Shown: piece by piece, positions 16,608-25,643 of the stretch | How positions within the stretch are numbered: the stretch's first letter is position 1 | How the letters are laid out: each line of letters opens with the position of its first letter | Assembly: GCF_015356865.1 (NCBI RefSeq) | Contig: NZ_JAAFZA010000038.1 | Location: 1 to 58,822, forward strand | Direction: 5' to 3' | DNA: 58,822 bases | From: Catenulispora pinisilvae | GTDB lineage: Bacteria; Actinomycetota; Actinomycetes; Streptomycetales; Catenulisporaceae | Made by a program: the position numbers and the translations under genes | The notes under the pieces: generated by a model | The model's database searches: none | Seen by the model: the letters and a program-made list of their open reading frames with translations, nothing else | What the model was told of the DNA's origin: nothing

Positions 16608-17453
16608 GCGGTCGGTCGCGTCACCTCGCAGCAGGTAGTACCCCGCGGCCAGCCCGAACGCAGCCGCGGTCTCGTGGCCGATCGTCGCGAAGTTCGGCAG
16701 CAGCCCGAACCACTGCGCGCTGACGAACGGGTACGCGAACACGCCCGCGATCCAGAGCAGCCGAACGATGCGCGACGGCAACGACCACGACAACGACGAC
16801 CACGACAACGACGACCACGACAACGACGACCACGACCACGACCGCAACGACGACCACGACCGCAGCGGCCGCAACGACGACAACGACGCCACGGCGCGCG
16901 CCACCAACGGCGTCACCAACGGCGTCACACTGGCCGCGATCGCCAACACGCCATAGCTGATCCCGTAGTCGTACCCGTCCCACCACTTCGCCGGATAGCG
17001 CCCGGAGTGGATCGCGGCGGCGGCGACGCTGGTCGCGACCGCGGTGGCGATGCTGTTGGCGAGGAGGAAGAGGGCCACGGTACGCAGGGCCCCGATCCGG
17101 CGCTCAAGTGCGGCCATGCAGACGCCCACGCCGCCGCCGATGATCAGCAGGTGCGAGAACACGCCGCTGTCGGTGGCGGCGAACACCGGACTGGCCAGCA
17201 ATACTGTGAGCGGCGCGTGCGCCATGTTGTGCGGGTCGGTGCTGATCGCGATCTTGAAGTGGTCGGCGGCGGGCCCGGACAGGACCTTCGTCATGACCAG
17301 CAATCCGGCCAGGATGACCAGCAGGTAGGCGAACGTCAGCGGGTTCCGGCGCGGGTAGTCGCGCACGGCGCGCGCCACCGACGCCGCCGACGCCCGCCAC
17401 GCACGCGAAGCCCGCGCAGCGGTCGCGGTGCGCGGGCCGGAGTCGATCGCCAT
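16581..17453 (-). CDS. Rhomboid-like membrane protein with repeat insertion
   Basis: 290 residues with about six hydrophobic helices. The order of features fits rhomboid proteases: SHLLIIGGGVGV with an early His, a GISYGVLAIAAS stretch that provides a Gly-x-Ser in the right helix, and IGHETAAAFGLAAG with the late His. The serine environment differs from the usual GxSG, so proteolytic activity is uncertain; it may be an inactive rhomboid-like protein. Between the Ser and His helices, residues about 190-235 are a run of SWSSL repeats coded by a 15-bp tandem repeat (16786-16830 and degenerate copies). The ATG at 17453 is preferred to upstream in-frame starts because the added residues are arginine-rich. 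It is divergent from the Nudix gene. Confidence 0.65.
   Translation of the reverse strand: MAIDSGPRTATAARASRAWRASAASVARAVRDYPRRNPLTFAYLLVILAGLLVMTKVLSGPAADHFKIAISTDPHNMAHAPLTVLLASPVFAATDSGVFSHLLIIGGGVGVCMAALERRIGALRTVALFLLANSIATAVATSVAAAAIHSGRYPAKWWDGYDYGISYGVLAIAASVTPLVTPLVARAVASLSSLRPLRSWSSLRSWSWSSLSWSSLSWSSLSWSLPSRIVRLLWIAGVFAYPFVSAQWFGLLPNFATIGHETAAAFGLAAGYYLLRGDATDRAVEPDPER
16786..16830. repeat. Three perfect 15-bp tandem repeats inside the rhomboid-like gene
   Basis: The unit CACGACAACGACGAC occurs three times without change and continues as degenerate copies to about 16885. The unit length is a multiple of three, so copy changes keep the reading frame and lengthen or shorten an SWSSL-type loop. 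Confidence 0.9.
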
Positions 17454-17536
17454 GAGCCGAGCTTGGCAGAAATCGCGCGGACGATGGCGGACCATCGGCC
17501 AGAATCGGACCGTCGAGTCGAGGAACGGAGCCGCCC

Positions 17537-18085
17537 ATGGACCCCGAGATGCCGCACATCAGCTGGCACGAGGCACCGCCCCCGCCCGGCATGCCGGTGA
17601 CGCAGGTCTACACCTGGGCCCTCGACCCCGACGACGGCAGGGTTCTGATCCAGGACCGCGGCGTGGACCTGGAGCCCGGCCGCCGCCGCTACAACCTCCC
17701 CGGCGGCCGCCCCGAGCCGGAGGACGACGGCGACCCGCTGAAGACCGCCGCGCGCGAGGCGCTGGAGGAGTCGCAGATCCACCTCGACACGACCCGCGCT
17801 CTCTACCTGGGCTACCAGGAGATCACCGAGGATCCGCACCGCCCCGGGCCGTACGCCCAACTCCGCTACGCCGCCCCGATCATCGGCTACGACCCCATCG
17901 GCCCGGACCCCGACACCGCCGACGGCCGCGTCAACCGCCGCTACCTGGTGAGTCTGGAACGCGCCCCCGAACTCCTCGGCTGGGGCGAACACGGCGTGGC
18001 GCAGGCTGAGGCGGCCTTCCGTGCCGGACAAGAGCTCGGCTTTCCTGTTGAGAGCCCCGCACCGGACGGCTACCGCGACGCCTAG
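17537..18085 (+). CDS. Nudix hydrolase
   Basis: 182 residues. The Nudix box is recognisable at about 55-80: GGRPEPEDDGDPLKTAAREA followed by LEES, with the REALEES core that binds the metal; the spacing between the first glycines and REALEE is slightly extended. The N-terminal strand region (VTQVYTWALDPDDGRVLIQDRG) and C-terminal RYLVSLERAPELLGWGEHG agree with the fold. It would hydrolyse a nucleoside diphosphate linked to some group; the substrate cannot be told. CGGAG precedes the ATG by 7 bases. It is transcribed away from the rhomboid-like gene from the shared 80-bp gap. Confidence 0.8.
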   Translation: MDPEMPHISWHEAPPPPGMPVTQVYTWALDPDDGRVLIQDRGVDLEPGRRRYNLPGGRPEPEDDGDPLKTAAREALEESQIHLDTTRALYLGYQEITEDPHRPGPYAQLRYAAPIIGYDPIGPDPDTADGRVNRRYLVSLERAPELLGWGEHGVAQAEAAFRAGQELGFPVESPAPDGYRDA

Positions 18086-18102
18086 AAGTAGGTGAGGGAC
18101 CG

Positions 18103-19134
18103 TCAGCTCCCGATGCCGAGCGCGTCCACGATCCCTGAGATGTACCCCAGCTCGTGCGCACGCCCCCGGCTGCAATAGGCCTCGGACGACGTGTCGCCCC
18201 ACGTGGCCACGTCCCCCACCATCGCCGGGACGTGGTCGTCGATCACGAACCCGTCGAACCCGACCCGGTGCAGCCGGCGCAGGATGCTCGGCGGGTGGAA
18301 GTTGCCCTCGCCGAGGAAGCACTCGCTGAACGTCGGCACCGTGCCGCGGACGTCGCGGAAGTGCACGTAGGCGATGTGGCCGCCGGGCCCGAGCAGGTCG
18401 ATGACCTCCGTGACGTTCGCCGCCCCGGCCATCGCCGACACGCTCCCGGTGCACAGCGTCAGCCCCCACGCCCGGCTGCCGTGGGCCCGGTCCCGCGCCT
18501 GCACCAGCGCCGCCGGTGAGGTGAAGATCCGAGCGGCGCCGCCCAGCGGTTCGGCGACCGGCGGGTCATCAGGGTGCAGACTCAGTCGCACCCCGACCTC
18601 CTCGGCGACCGGCAACACCGCGTCGAGGAAATACTGGTAGTTGCTCCACATGTCCTCGGCGGTCAGCGGCGGGTCGATCGGATCGTCCGGCGTCAGCTTG
18701 TACGCCGCCAGCGCGTTGCCGGCGGCCGTGTCGGGCAGGTGGAACGACGACACGTGCGCGCCGCCGCGTCCCGGCGCGTCCATAGACGTCCGCCACACGT
18801 AGGTCGGCATCCAGTGGTGCCCCAGGATCGGGATGCCGGCGGCGGCCAGGTTGCGGACGGTGCGCTGGTAGTTCTCGATCTGTTCGTCCCGGCCCGGCAC
18901 CCCACGCTGGATCAGCGCGAAGTGGGCGGCCGGGACGTTCTCCAGCCCTTCCAGCCGCAGGCCGTCGCCCTCGATCCGCTCTCGCAGGGCCTTGAGTTCG
19001 GCCTCCGACCAGAACCCGTCGGCGCCGGCCAGGTTGGCCGGGGTATGGAGCTGCACGCCCGCCAGGCCTAACTGCTGCGCGAACGCCGCCGTCCGCTCGT
19101 CGTACTCGTCGACGTGCCCCAGTGCCACGCGCAT
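18103..19134 (-). CDS. uxuA: Mannonate dehydratase
   Basis: 343 residues of the TIM-barrel UxuA family (EC 4.2.1.8), which converts D-mannonate to 2-keto-3-deoxygluconate. Family phrases are visible: LSLHPDDPP near 185, GLTLCTGSVSAM near 230 with the metal-site cysteine, YVHFRDVRGT near 265 and DGFVIDDHVPAMVGD near 305, giving the His, Cys, His and Asp ligands of the Mn/Fe site. It is the last gene of the ten-gene minus-strand operon, 4 bases behind the SDR gene. Together with the SDR it can feed uronate carbon into 2-keto-3-deoxygluconate. The enzymes that make fructuronate or use 2-keto-3-deoxygluconate are not in the window. Confidence 0.88.
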   Translation of the reverse strand: MRVALGHVDEYDERTAAFAQQLGLAGVQLHTPANLAGADGFWSEAELKALRERIEGDGLRLEGLENVPAAHFALIQRGVPGRDEQIENYQRTVRNLAAAGIPILGHHWMPTYVWRTSMDAPGRGGAHVSSFHLPDTAAGNALAAYKLTPDDPIDPPLTAEDMWSNYQYFLDAVLPVAEEVGVRLSLHPDDPPVAEPLGGAARIFTSPAALVQARDRAHGSRAWGLTLCTGSVSAMAGAANVTEVIDLLGPGGHIAYVHFRDVRGTVPTFSECFLGEGNFHPPSILRRLHRVGFDGFVIDDHVPAMVGDVATWGDTSSEAYCSRGRAHELGYISGIVDALGIGS

Positions 19135-19138
19135 CGGT

Positions 19139-19948
19139 TCACACCCCGTCGTCCGGCAGCGCGACCGCGAGCGAGGCCAGCAGGCCGCCGTCCACCCGCA
19201 GGTCCGCGCCGGTCACGAAGCCGGCGCGCGGGCTGGCCAGGAACGTGACCACCTCGGCGACCTCCGGCGGTTGCGCTATCCGGCCCAGCGGGTGCGCGCG
19301 GCCCCACTGCTCCAGCAGGGCATTGACACCCTCCGGGGTGCCGTCGCTGAACAGCCGGGCCGAGTGCCGCAGCATCGGGGTGTCCACGGAGCCCGGGCAC
19401 ACCGCGTTCACCCGGACCCCGTACGGCGCCTCGTCGACCGCCATCGCCCGCACCAGCGCCCCCAACGCGCCCTTGCCCGCCGTGTACGCCGCGACGTTCG
19501 CCTGGGTCGCCACCGCCTGCACCGAGGACACCACCACGATCGCCCCCGAGCCGGAGCGGCGCAGGTGCGGCAGCGCGGCGCGGGCGGCCAGGAACACCCC
19601 CTTGACGTTGACCGCGAACACCTCGTCCCAGGTCTTCTCCTCGGTGTCGGCCACGGTCCCGTACCGTTGGATGCCCGCCGAGGTGACCAGCACGTCCAGC
19701 TTGCCGAAGGCGGCGACGGTGGCCTCCACGGCCGCACCGACCGCCGAGGCGTCGCAGACGTCTGCGATCACCGGGATCGCCTGCCCGCCGGCCGCGGCGA
19801 TCGCCTCGACGGCCTCCGAGGCGTCCCCTTCGTGCAGCCCGTTGACGGCCACCGCGGCCCCGGCGGCGGCGAGCAGTTCGGCCGTGGCCCGGCCGATCCC
19901 GCTCGCCCCGCCGGTGACCAGGGCGACCCGCCCCGCGTGCTCTTTCAC
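19139..19948 (-). CDS. Short-chain dehydrogenase/reductase
   Basis: 269 residues of the classical SDR family. The NAD(P) motif TGGASGIGRA is at 12-21, the NAG-like motif appears as TSAGIQ (near 90), the catalytic Ser in VVSSVQA (near 140) and the YxxxK as YTAGK (near 155). The C-terminus has the FVTGADLRVDGG phrase usual in family members. It begins with GTG after AAGGACGAAGGA. Placed between uronate dehydrogenase and UxuA, it is probably a hexuronate-pathway enzyme, for example reducing fructuronate to mannonate. Other sugar or sugar-acid oxidations are equally allowed by sequence. Confidence 0.8.
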   Translation of the reverse strand: MKEHAGRVALVTGGASGIGRATAELLAAAGAAVAVNGLHEGDASEAVEAIAAAGGQAIPVIADVCDASAVGAAVEATVAAFGKLDVLVTSAGIQRYGTVADTEEKTWDEVFAVNVKGVFLAARAALPHLRRSGSGAIVVVSSVQAVATQANVAAYTAGKGALGALVRAMAVDEAPYGVRVNAVCPGSVDTPMLRHSARLFSDGTPEGVNALLEQWGRAHPLGRIAQPPEVAEVVTFLASPRAGFVTGADLRVDGGLLASLAVALPDDGV

Positions 19949-20017
19949 AGTCCTTCGTCCTTTCCAGGGCCCCTGCGGCGACCGCCGAGGGGCATCAGGT
20001 GCCGCCGGGTGTCCGGA

Positions 20018-20824
20018 TCAACCCAGCGGCATTGCGCAGAAACCGCCGCCGACCCGGTGCAGAGCCGCAGCGGACCAGTCGAAGTCCCGGATCCCGGGGA
20101 TGCCGGCCGCGAAGCGCTCGGCGTCGTCCCGGGGCCGGTAGCCGATCGCCTCGCCCTCGGCCAGCGAGAACCAGCGCCGGGCGTTGGCCGAGACGCCCCA
20201 CAGCACCCGGAACCCGGCCGGCGGCGGCACGGCCAGGCACGCCTCGACCAGGCGCGCGCCGTCCTCGTGCGAGATCCACACGGTGAGGTCGACGACCGAG
20301 TGCGGCGCGGCCCGGTACGCGCCCAATCGCAGACAGCTGACATCTATGCCGAACCGCGAGTGGTACAGGCTGCCCAGCGCCTCGACCGCGGCCTTGCTGA
20401 CGCCGTAGAACGTGTCCGGGCGCGGGGGTACGTCGGCCGGCAGGAACCCGTCCGGCCCGACGTCGTCCCGGGTCCAGAAGCCGGCCGCGTGGATGCTGGA
20501 GGCCAGCACGATCCGCGGCACCCCCTGCCGGACCGCGGCTTCCAGCACTTGGCGGGTGCCCTCGACGTTCACCTCGGCCAAGTGCTCCCACGGCCCTTCC
20601 CCGGGCTGCCCGCCGAGGTGCACCACGGCGTCCACACCGTCGCAGGCCTCTTTGATCGCGCCCGGGTCGGCGAACGACGCGGTCACGATCTCCGCGCCGT
20701 CCTCGCCGGGGTCCACCGGGTTGATGTCCAGCAGCCGCAGTACCCGGTCCGGCCCGGTCATCAGCGGACGCAGCGCACTGCCGATGCGCCCGGCCGCGCC
20801 GGTGATCAGGATCCGTTCGCGCAT
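20018..20824 (-). CDS. udh: Uronate dehydrogenase
   Basis: 268 residues of the epimerase-type SDR fold, matching bacterial uronate dehydrogenases (EC 1.1.1.203) over their full length. It has the NAD motif TGAAGRIGSAL near the N-terminus, HLGGQPGEGPWE near 70, a serine in LASSIHAAGFW and the catalytic YGVSKAAVEAL. VWGVSANARRWF near 205 and the final IGYRPRDDAERF are also family phrases. The enzyme oxidises glucuronate or galacturonate to the aldarolactone, which the SMP-30 lactonase of this locus could open. Its ATG lies inside the last codons of the preceding gene (19-nt overlap) and is preceded by GGGGAGG. Confidence 0.85.
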   Translation of the reverse strand: MRERILITGAAGRIGSALRPLMTGPDRVLRLLDINPVDPGEDGAEIVTASFADPGAIKEACDGVDAVVHLGGQPGEGPWEHLAEVNVEGTRQVLEAAVRQGVPRIVLASSIHAAGFWTRDDVGPDGFLPADVPPRPDTFYGVSKAAVEALGSLYHSRFGIDVSCLRLGAYRAAPHSVVDLTVWISHEDGARLVEACLAVPPPAGFRVLWGVSANARRWFSLAEGEAIGYRPRDDAERFAAGIPGIRDFDWSAAALHRVGGGFCAMPLG

Positions 20825-23800
20825 GATGCCTCCCCATAGGTTTCGGGGGCGATCGGATTCGGCGTGTAAGGAGGCTGGTTATAAGTGTGCTGACGCCGGA
20901 AGCCGGAACCTTGTCCGCCGGCACGGACCGGCGGTTCCCAGAACCGCCAGCTGGTGGCGTCGGTGTCGATCGGCGTGGACTCCGGACCGATGCCGTTGCC
21001 GTTCTCGGCGGCGACGGCGTACTCGTAGACGCGGTCCGTGTCCGGCTCGGTGTCCCGGAATTCGAATGCCAGCCCTGAGAAGACCTCCCGATAGCCAAGA
21101 TCGCCCTTCAACCGACGATAGAGGCGATAGCGCGAAGCACCAAGGACTTCACCCCAGGTGGCGTCCACGTGCCCGGCGCCGAGGCGCAGGCGCAGGCCGT
21201 CCGGGGCCGGCGGGCGCTGGTTGTCGACGTAGCATGGGTAGTCGGGGCCGGGCTCGCTGATCTGGTCGCCGTTACCAGCCACCACGCGCACGTGGTACTT
21301 GGTGCCGTTAGTGAGGCGGTGCAGGGTGAAGGGGCTCTGACGGGCCGAACCGGCGGTCTCCCAACGGTTTCCGCCGTCCTTCGACAGCTGGATCTCGTAC
21401 GACTCGGCCGCCGACACGTGTTCGAACTCGACGATGGCGCTCCTGCTGCTGTTCGCGGTGCGCAGCACGCGCGGCGGGAGCGGACGCGGTAGGCCGGCGG
21501 TGAACTCCAGGACGTGCCGTCCGGCCGGGAGCGAGATCAGCAGCTCGGTGTCGCCGATCCTGGTCATCATCGGCGCAACGCCGTCCAAGAACAGCGATCC
21601 GGTGCCGAGCCCGGTGCCGATCCACAGCTTCGCGGTGGTCTCGGTGCGGGTGAAGAAGACCCCTGTGATGTGTGCGGGGTCCGCGAACTCCAGGCTGATG
21701 CCCAGCTCCGGGTCGTCGGTGCTGAGCAGCACGTCGCCGGCGCCGATCGCGCTGCCGTGGAACAGGGCCAGCCGGGTGTGGCCGTCGTCGCCGACCCGGA
21801 TCGCGCCGACGGTGCCGGTGAAGCGCAGGCCGTCGGCGGCGTAGTCGATCTCGCCGGCGCCGAACACGTGGTCCACGCCGTGCGGGCCGCGGATCCGGCC
21901 GCCCCAGGGCCGGGCGTCGGCCGCCAGGTCGCCGCGGTGGCTGACCACCGCCAGCACGTCGGTGTCCGTCCCCTCCCAACGCCGGATCTGCGAGGTGGAG
22001 GTGCGGATCTCGTCCACGAACGGCACGTCGCTGAGCATGTGGACGGCCGGCATCCGGTCCGGCAGCTCGGCGAAGCTGTTCGCGTCGTGGCCGGTCGCGG
22101 CGGCCAGTGTGGACCAGGTCCACACCACGCGCTGCTTGGGGGCGAAGGCGTCGTGGACCGCGATGTAGTCCGAGCCCATCAGCAGGACACTGCGACTCCT
22201 GTACTCCTGGGCAACCGGGCCGTCCGGATGCGGCACGATCTCCGCGTACTGGGCCCAGCCCAGGTCGTAGAACGGGCGCTCCAGCACGTTCTGCCCGATC
22301 GCCCGGAACGCGCCGTCCTTCCACACCCCGCAGGCGGTGGTGAACGTGGCGTCCGGCACGCGGCGGTCGCCGGCGTCCTCCGGGCCGTGGCCGCTCCAGG
22401 CGCGGCCTTCGGCGTAGTAGTAGATGTGGCCGGAACCGTTGTCGTCGGCGATACCCCAGCGGTAGTTCGGGCCGTGGTCGACCTGTTCGAGGAAGACGGC
22501 CACCTCAGAGTCCTGCGAGAAGTCGGCGCGCAGGGTGATGCCGTAGCCGGTGTACTTGGAGCTGCGAAGCCGGGGATTCGTACCGGAATTCCCGACTGTC
22601 TCGACCAACGGCCGCCATGGATCCGGCATGCCGGGCCGGACGTCCAGGCCCTTGGCGTCCTCGTCGCTGCCCCAGATCAGGTGCTCGGCGAGCAGTGGTT
22701 CGTAGTTGCGCAGCGCGTCGGCGAGGCGACGCAGGTCGATCGGGGAGCGCCGGGGCCAGAACGCGTGCGCACCCTGCGCGGGGTGCATGCGCAGTGGGCC
22801 CTCAGGCGTGGCGATCGGCGTGGTGAGCGCGTCGACCAGCCAGTGGCCGAGCGCAGCGAATTCCGGTGTGGTCAGCCGGTTGCGGCCGTCGGAGCGCCGG
22901 GCCAGCGCGTTGCCGAGGGTGATCGGGCGCAGGAAGGCCCAGGTGTAGGTGGCGATACTCTCGGTCCAGCGGCCGCCGGCGGCCTCGTAGCCGCTCAGGG
23001 CCGGCCGGGTGAACGTCTGCCCCAGCAGTTCGGCGACCTTCTCGAACCGGTCCTTCCATCCGGGGGCGTCCGGGTGGTCGGGGAAGGCCCAGGCCAGGGC
23101 GCCGAGGGCGGCGACGCCGTCGGCGTTGAAGTTCGGGTGGCCGCCGAACATGCGCAGCAGCGGCGTCATCTCTTCGTTGGCCGAGACGTACGCGCACAGC
23201 ATCAGCAGCGCTTCGACGCGGCGGCGGTCTTCGCCGGACAGCGATTCGCGGTGCCGGTCGTAGCCGTCCAGGAAGCGGTCGTAGAGCGGCCGTTGCAGGA
23301 TATTGAGATAGCCGCCGACCTCGTTGACGCCGCGGGCGATCAGCCGCGGGCCCTCGTCGCCCTCGAAGAACGCCTTCAGGAAGTCGTCGGCGGTGGCGAA
23401 CTCGCCCTCGGTGGCCACCGGGTCGGGCCGGGTGCCGTTGTACTCCAGCCGCCAGTCCTTGACCCGGTCCAGGCTGAGCGTGCCCTGCCAGTGGTGCAGG
23501 TCGCGGGCATACGTGGACTGATAGTGAGCGTCGATGCCGCTTTCCTGACGGCGCAAGGCTTCCAGGTCGCGTTCGTGGCTGTAGAAGGCGATGCCGGTGG
23601 CGCGGGTGCCGGGGCGCAGCGGCCAGGTCCAGTGCAGGACGCCGTCGCTGTGCCGGAAGTGCAGCTGGAGCTGGTGCGAGGAGGCCCACAGCGCGTAGAG
23701 GTGGTCGTCCCACTGCGCGTGGTCGCGGATGAAGACGCCGCACGCGTCACCCGACTGTTCATCCCAGAACGCCGCGTGCGGCCGGATGTCCCAGGCGAAG

Positions 23801-24693
23801 CTCGGGGCGTAGGGGCCGACGGTGAACATCATGTCCACGCTCGGGTCCTCGGTGCCGCCGGGACCGGAGAAGTTCGGGTCCTCGCCGCCGCCGCCCAGGA
23901 CGATCGGGTCGTCGATGGCACGCCAGACATGCGCCTGCTCGTGCGGCCAGGACGAGGAGAAGCGGTGGGTGGGGGACAGGCTGGTCCAGGCCAGATCCCA
24001 GCGGGCGTCCAGGCCCTCCGACATCGCTTCCGACAGCTCGACGAAGTCGCAGCCGGACAGGGCGCGGACCACCGCGGTGTAGTGGGTGCCGTCGGTGAAG
24101 CTGTAGCTGACTTCGCAGGATGCGAACAAGGGGCCCGCTTCCAGGACCCGGCACTTCAGGCTTTTGACGGTGCCGGACAGCGTCGAGGTCCCGATCCAGC
24201 CGGAGCCGCGGTCGAAGTGCGTGATCGGGCCCGACACCGGGCCGTCGCCGGCGAACGGGATCTGCGTGCCGGGCAGCCGGACCTTGAGGACCCCGCTGTC
24301 CAGCACGATCCCGTCGTCGGTCTTCGTCACCGACACCGGGAGCGGCACTTCCGCGAGCGGCAGCTCGGGCCGGGTGGACAGCGTGAACCGGCGGGTCTGC
24401 CCCGGACCGAGCTCGGCGAAGAAGTGGACCGTCGCGGTCGTCAGGAACGTGGTCGATTTCGTACTCTGCGACAGCTGGAACGGGACCGGCTCGCCGTTCT
24501 CGTCCGTCAGCCGCAGGTCCCTGGCCCGCACCGACGGTGTCTCCCAGCGCACCGGGTAGCTCAGGAGCGTCCGGGGCCAGGCGAACTCCGGGTGGTCGAT
24601 CAGGTCGCGCAGGACGAACTCGATGTGCTCGTCCCGCGCGCCCCAGACCCTGGTCGGGGTCTGTATCTGTGACTGGAACCCGGTGGTGCTCAC
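20806..24693 (-). CDS. Large cytoplasmic lyase-like protein with two Fn3 domains
   Basis: 1295 residues with no signal peptide or membrane helix. GTG at 24693 overlaps the permease stop (GTGA), which fixes the start. Residues 1 to about 290 are beta-rich (VRWETPSVRARDLRL, DDGIVLDSGVLKVRL), like the N-terminal barrel of rhamnogalacturonan exolyase-type proteins. Residues about 340-700 are helical with Trp, His and Tyr, suggesting an alpha/alpha toroid. Residues about 700-1060 form a beta-sandwich with GPNYRWGIADDNGSGHIYYY, similar in style to heparinase II/III-type lyases. Two fibronectin III domains occupy about 1070-1250. I cannot name a family with certainty. Its place after the importer genes and before Udh suggests cleavage of imported uronate-containing oligosaccharides in the cytoplasm. 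Confidence 0.55.
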   Translation of the reverse strand: MSTTGFQSQIQTPTRVWGARDEHIEFVLRDLIDHPEFAWPRTLLSYPVRWETPSVRARDLRLTDENGEPVPFQLSQSTKSTTFLTTATVHFFAELGPGQTRRFTLSTRPELPLAEVPLPVSVTKTDDGIVLDSGVLKVRLPGTQIPFAGDGPVSGPITHFDRGSGWIGTSTLSGTVKSLKCRVLEAGPLFASCEVSYSFTDGTHYTAVVRALSGCDFVELSEAMSEGLDARWDLAWTSLSPTHRFSSSWPHEQAHVWRAIDDPIVLGGGGEDPNFSGPGGTEDPSVDMMFTVGPYAPSFAWDIRPHAAFWDEQSGDACGVFIRDHAQWDDHLYALWASSHQLQLHFRHSDGVLHWTWPLRPGTRATGIAFYSHERDLEALRRQESGIDAHYQSTYARDLHHWQGTLSLDRVKDWRLEYNGTRPDPVATEGEFATADDFLKAFFEGDEGPRLIARGVNEVGGYLNILQRPLYDRFLDGYDRHRESLSGEDRRRVEALLMLCAYVSANEEMTPLLRMFGGHPNFNADGVAALGALAWAFPDHPDAPGWKDRFEKVAELLGQTFTRPALSGYEAAGGRWTESIATYTWAFLRPITLGNALARRSDGRNRLTTPEFAALGHWLVDALTTPIATPEGPLRMHPAQGAHAFWPRRSPIDLRRLADALRNYEPLLAEHLIWGSDEDAKGLDVRPGMPDPWRPLVETVGNSGTNPRLRSSKYTGYGITLRADFSQDSEVAVFLEQVDHGPNYRWGIADDNGSGHIYYYAEGRAWSGHGPEDAGDRRVPDATFTTACGVWKDGAFRAIGQNVLERPFYDLGWAQYAEIVPHPDGPVAQEYRSRSVLLMGSDYIAVHDAFAPKQRVVWTWSTLAAATGHDANSFAELPDRMPAVHMLSDVPFVDEIRTSTSQIRRWEGTDTDVLAVVSHRGDLAADARPWGGRIRGPHGVDHVFGAGEIDYAADGLRFTGTVGAIRVGDDGHTRLALFHGSAIGAGDVLLSTDDPELGISLEFADPAHITGVFFTRTETTAKLWIGTGLGTGSLFLDGVAPMMTRIGDTELLISLPAGRHVLEFTAGLPRPLPPRVLRTANSSRSAIVEFEHVSAAESYEIQLSKDGGNRWETAGSARQSPFTLHRLTNGTKYHVRVVAGNGDQISEPGPDYPCYVDNQRPPAPDGLRLRLGAGHVDATWGEVLGASRYRLYRRLKGDLGYREVFSGLAFEFRDTEPDTDRVYEYAVAAENGNGIGPESTPIDTDATSWRFWEPPVRAGGQGSGFRRQHTYNQPPYTPNPIAPETYGEASCANGS

Positions 24694-25643
24694 TCCGCGT
24701 CTCCCTGGTCGGTCGCGGCCTTCGTCACTCCCTGCGTGCCGAACGCCGCGCCGCCGGCCACGCCCTCGACGAGGAAGCGCTGCAAGAGGATGAACAGCAG
24801 CAGGATCGGCGCGGCCACGATGAACGTCCCGGCGGCGATCAGCGGCCAGTTCTGGGTGTTCTCGCCGAAGAACGAGTACAGCCCGCGGGTCACCGGCCAC
24901 AGCGACTTGTCGGAGAGCATCACCAGCGGCAGGATCAGGTTGTTCCAGGATCCGACGAAGCCGAAGATGGCGAACGTCGCCAGCGCCGGCTTCATCTGCG
25001 GGATGACGATCCGGAAGATGAACCGGATGTAGCCGCAGCCGTCCAGCGCCGCCGCCTCGTCGATCTCCTTCGGGATGCCCTTGATGTACCCGACGAAGAA
25101 GAAGAACCCGGCCCCGGACAAGCTGACCATCAGCAGGTAGCCGGGCATCGAGTTGTACAGGTGCAGCGCCCGCGCCTCGATGAACAGCGGGATCAGCCCG
25201 CCGGGCAGGAACCCGGAGAAGATGAAGAAGCTGTACAGGACGTTGGAGTGCCGGAACCAGCCGCGCGAGATCGGGAACGCCAGGAACACGCCCAAGGTCA
25301 GCGTGATCGTCACCGGGATGACCGCGTAGATCAGACTGTTGATCATCTCGCGCCCGAAGTCCCCGGCGCCCCAGGCGTCGCTGAAGTTCTGCTTCGTCCA
25401 CGGATGCGGACTACCAGTCGGATCCTGCAGGAAGCCGGTGAACGTCTTGAACGACTGGAGGAACAGGTACACCAGCGGCGCCGCGAACACGAACGCCGCG
25501 ATCACGAAGCACACCAGCTGCCGGCCGCTGACCCGGGCCAGCCGCGCGACCCGCGAGGGCTGCTTGAGCTGGCGGCGGGGGCTCTGCGCCGGTGTGTGCG
25601 GACCCTGATTCGCGAGTGCTGTAATCGTCGTCGCGTCGCTCAC
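24690..25643 (-). CDS. CUT1 ABC transporter permease (MalG type)
   Basis: 317 residues with six predicted membrane helices and an N-terminal cytoplasmic tail. The EAA motif that contacts the ATPase is clear: KEIDEAAALDGCGYIRFIFR near 200. The GTG at 25643 overlaps the stop of the first permease by four bases (GTGA), and its own stop overlaps the next gene in the same way. With the lipoprotein and the first permease it makes a CUT1 sugar importer. No ATPase gene is present; in actinobacteria a shared MsiK-type ATPase elsewhere usually serves such importers. Confidence 0.88.
   Translation of the reverse strand: MSDATTITALANQGPHTPAQSPRRQLKQPSRVARLARVSGRQLVCFVIAAFVFAAPLVYLFLQSFKTFTGFLQDPTGSPHPWTKQNFSDAWGAGDFGREMINSLIYAVIPVTITLTLGVFLAFPISRGWFRHSNVLYSFFIFSGFLPGGLIPLFIEARALHLYNSMPGYLLMVSLSGAGFFFFVGYIKGIPKEIDEAAALDGCGYIRFIFRIVIPQMKPALATFAIFGFVGSWNNLILPLVMLSDKSLWPVTRGLYSFFGENTQNWPLIAAGTFIVAAPILLLFILLQRFLVEGVAGGAAFGTQGVTKAATDQGDAE

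Noticed and set aside
16768..16956. Small plus-strand gene coding for a His/Asp-rich protein
   Set aside because: It is the reverse reading of the minisatellite inside the rhomboid-like gene, with no ribosome binding site.
21514..24672. Plus-strand open frame of over 1000 codons opposite the lyase-like gene
   Set aside because: It is a GC-driven shadow of the minus-strand gene, rich in Arg, Gly and Val, without motifs or a ribosome binding site. The same applies to 13056-14747, 29864-32428, 41834-43972 and 51017-53137.
24694..25401. Extension of the large lyase-like protein to an ATG at 25401
   Set aside because: This part is another frame of the permease gene. The GTGA overlap at 24693 gives a natural start.
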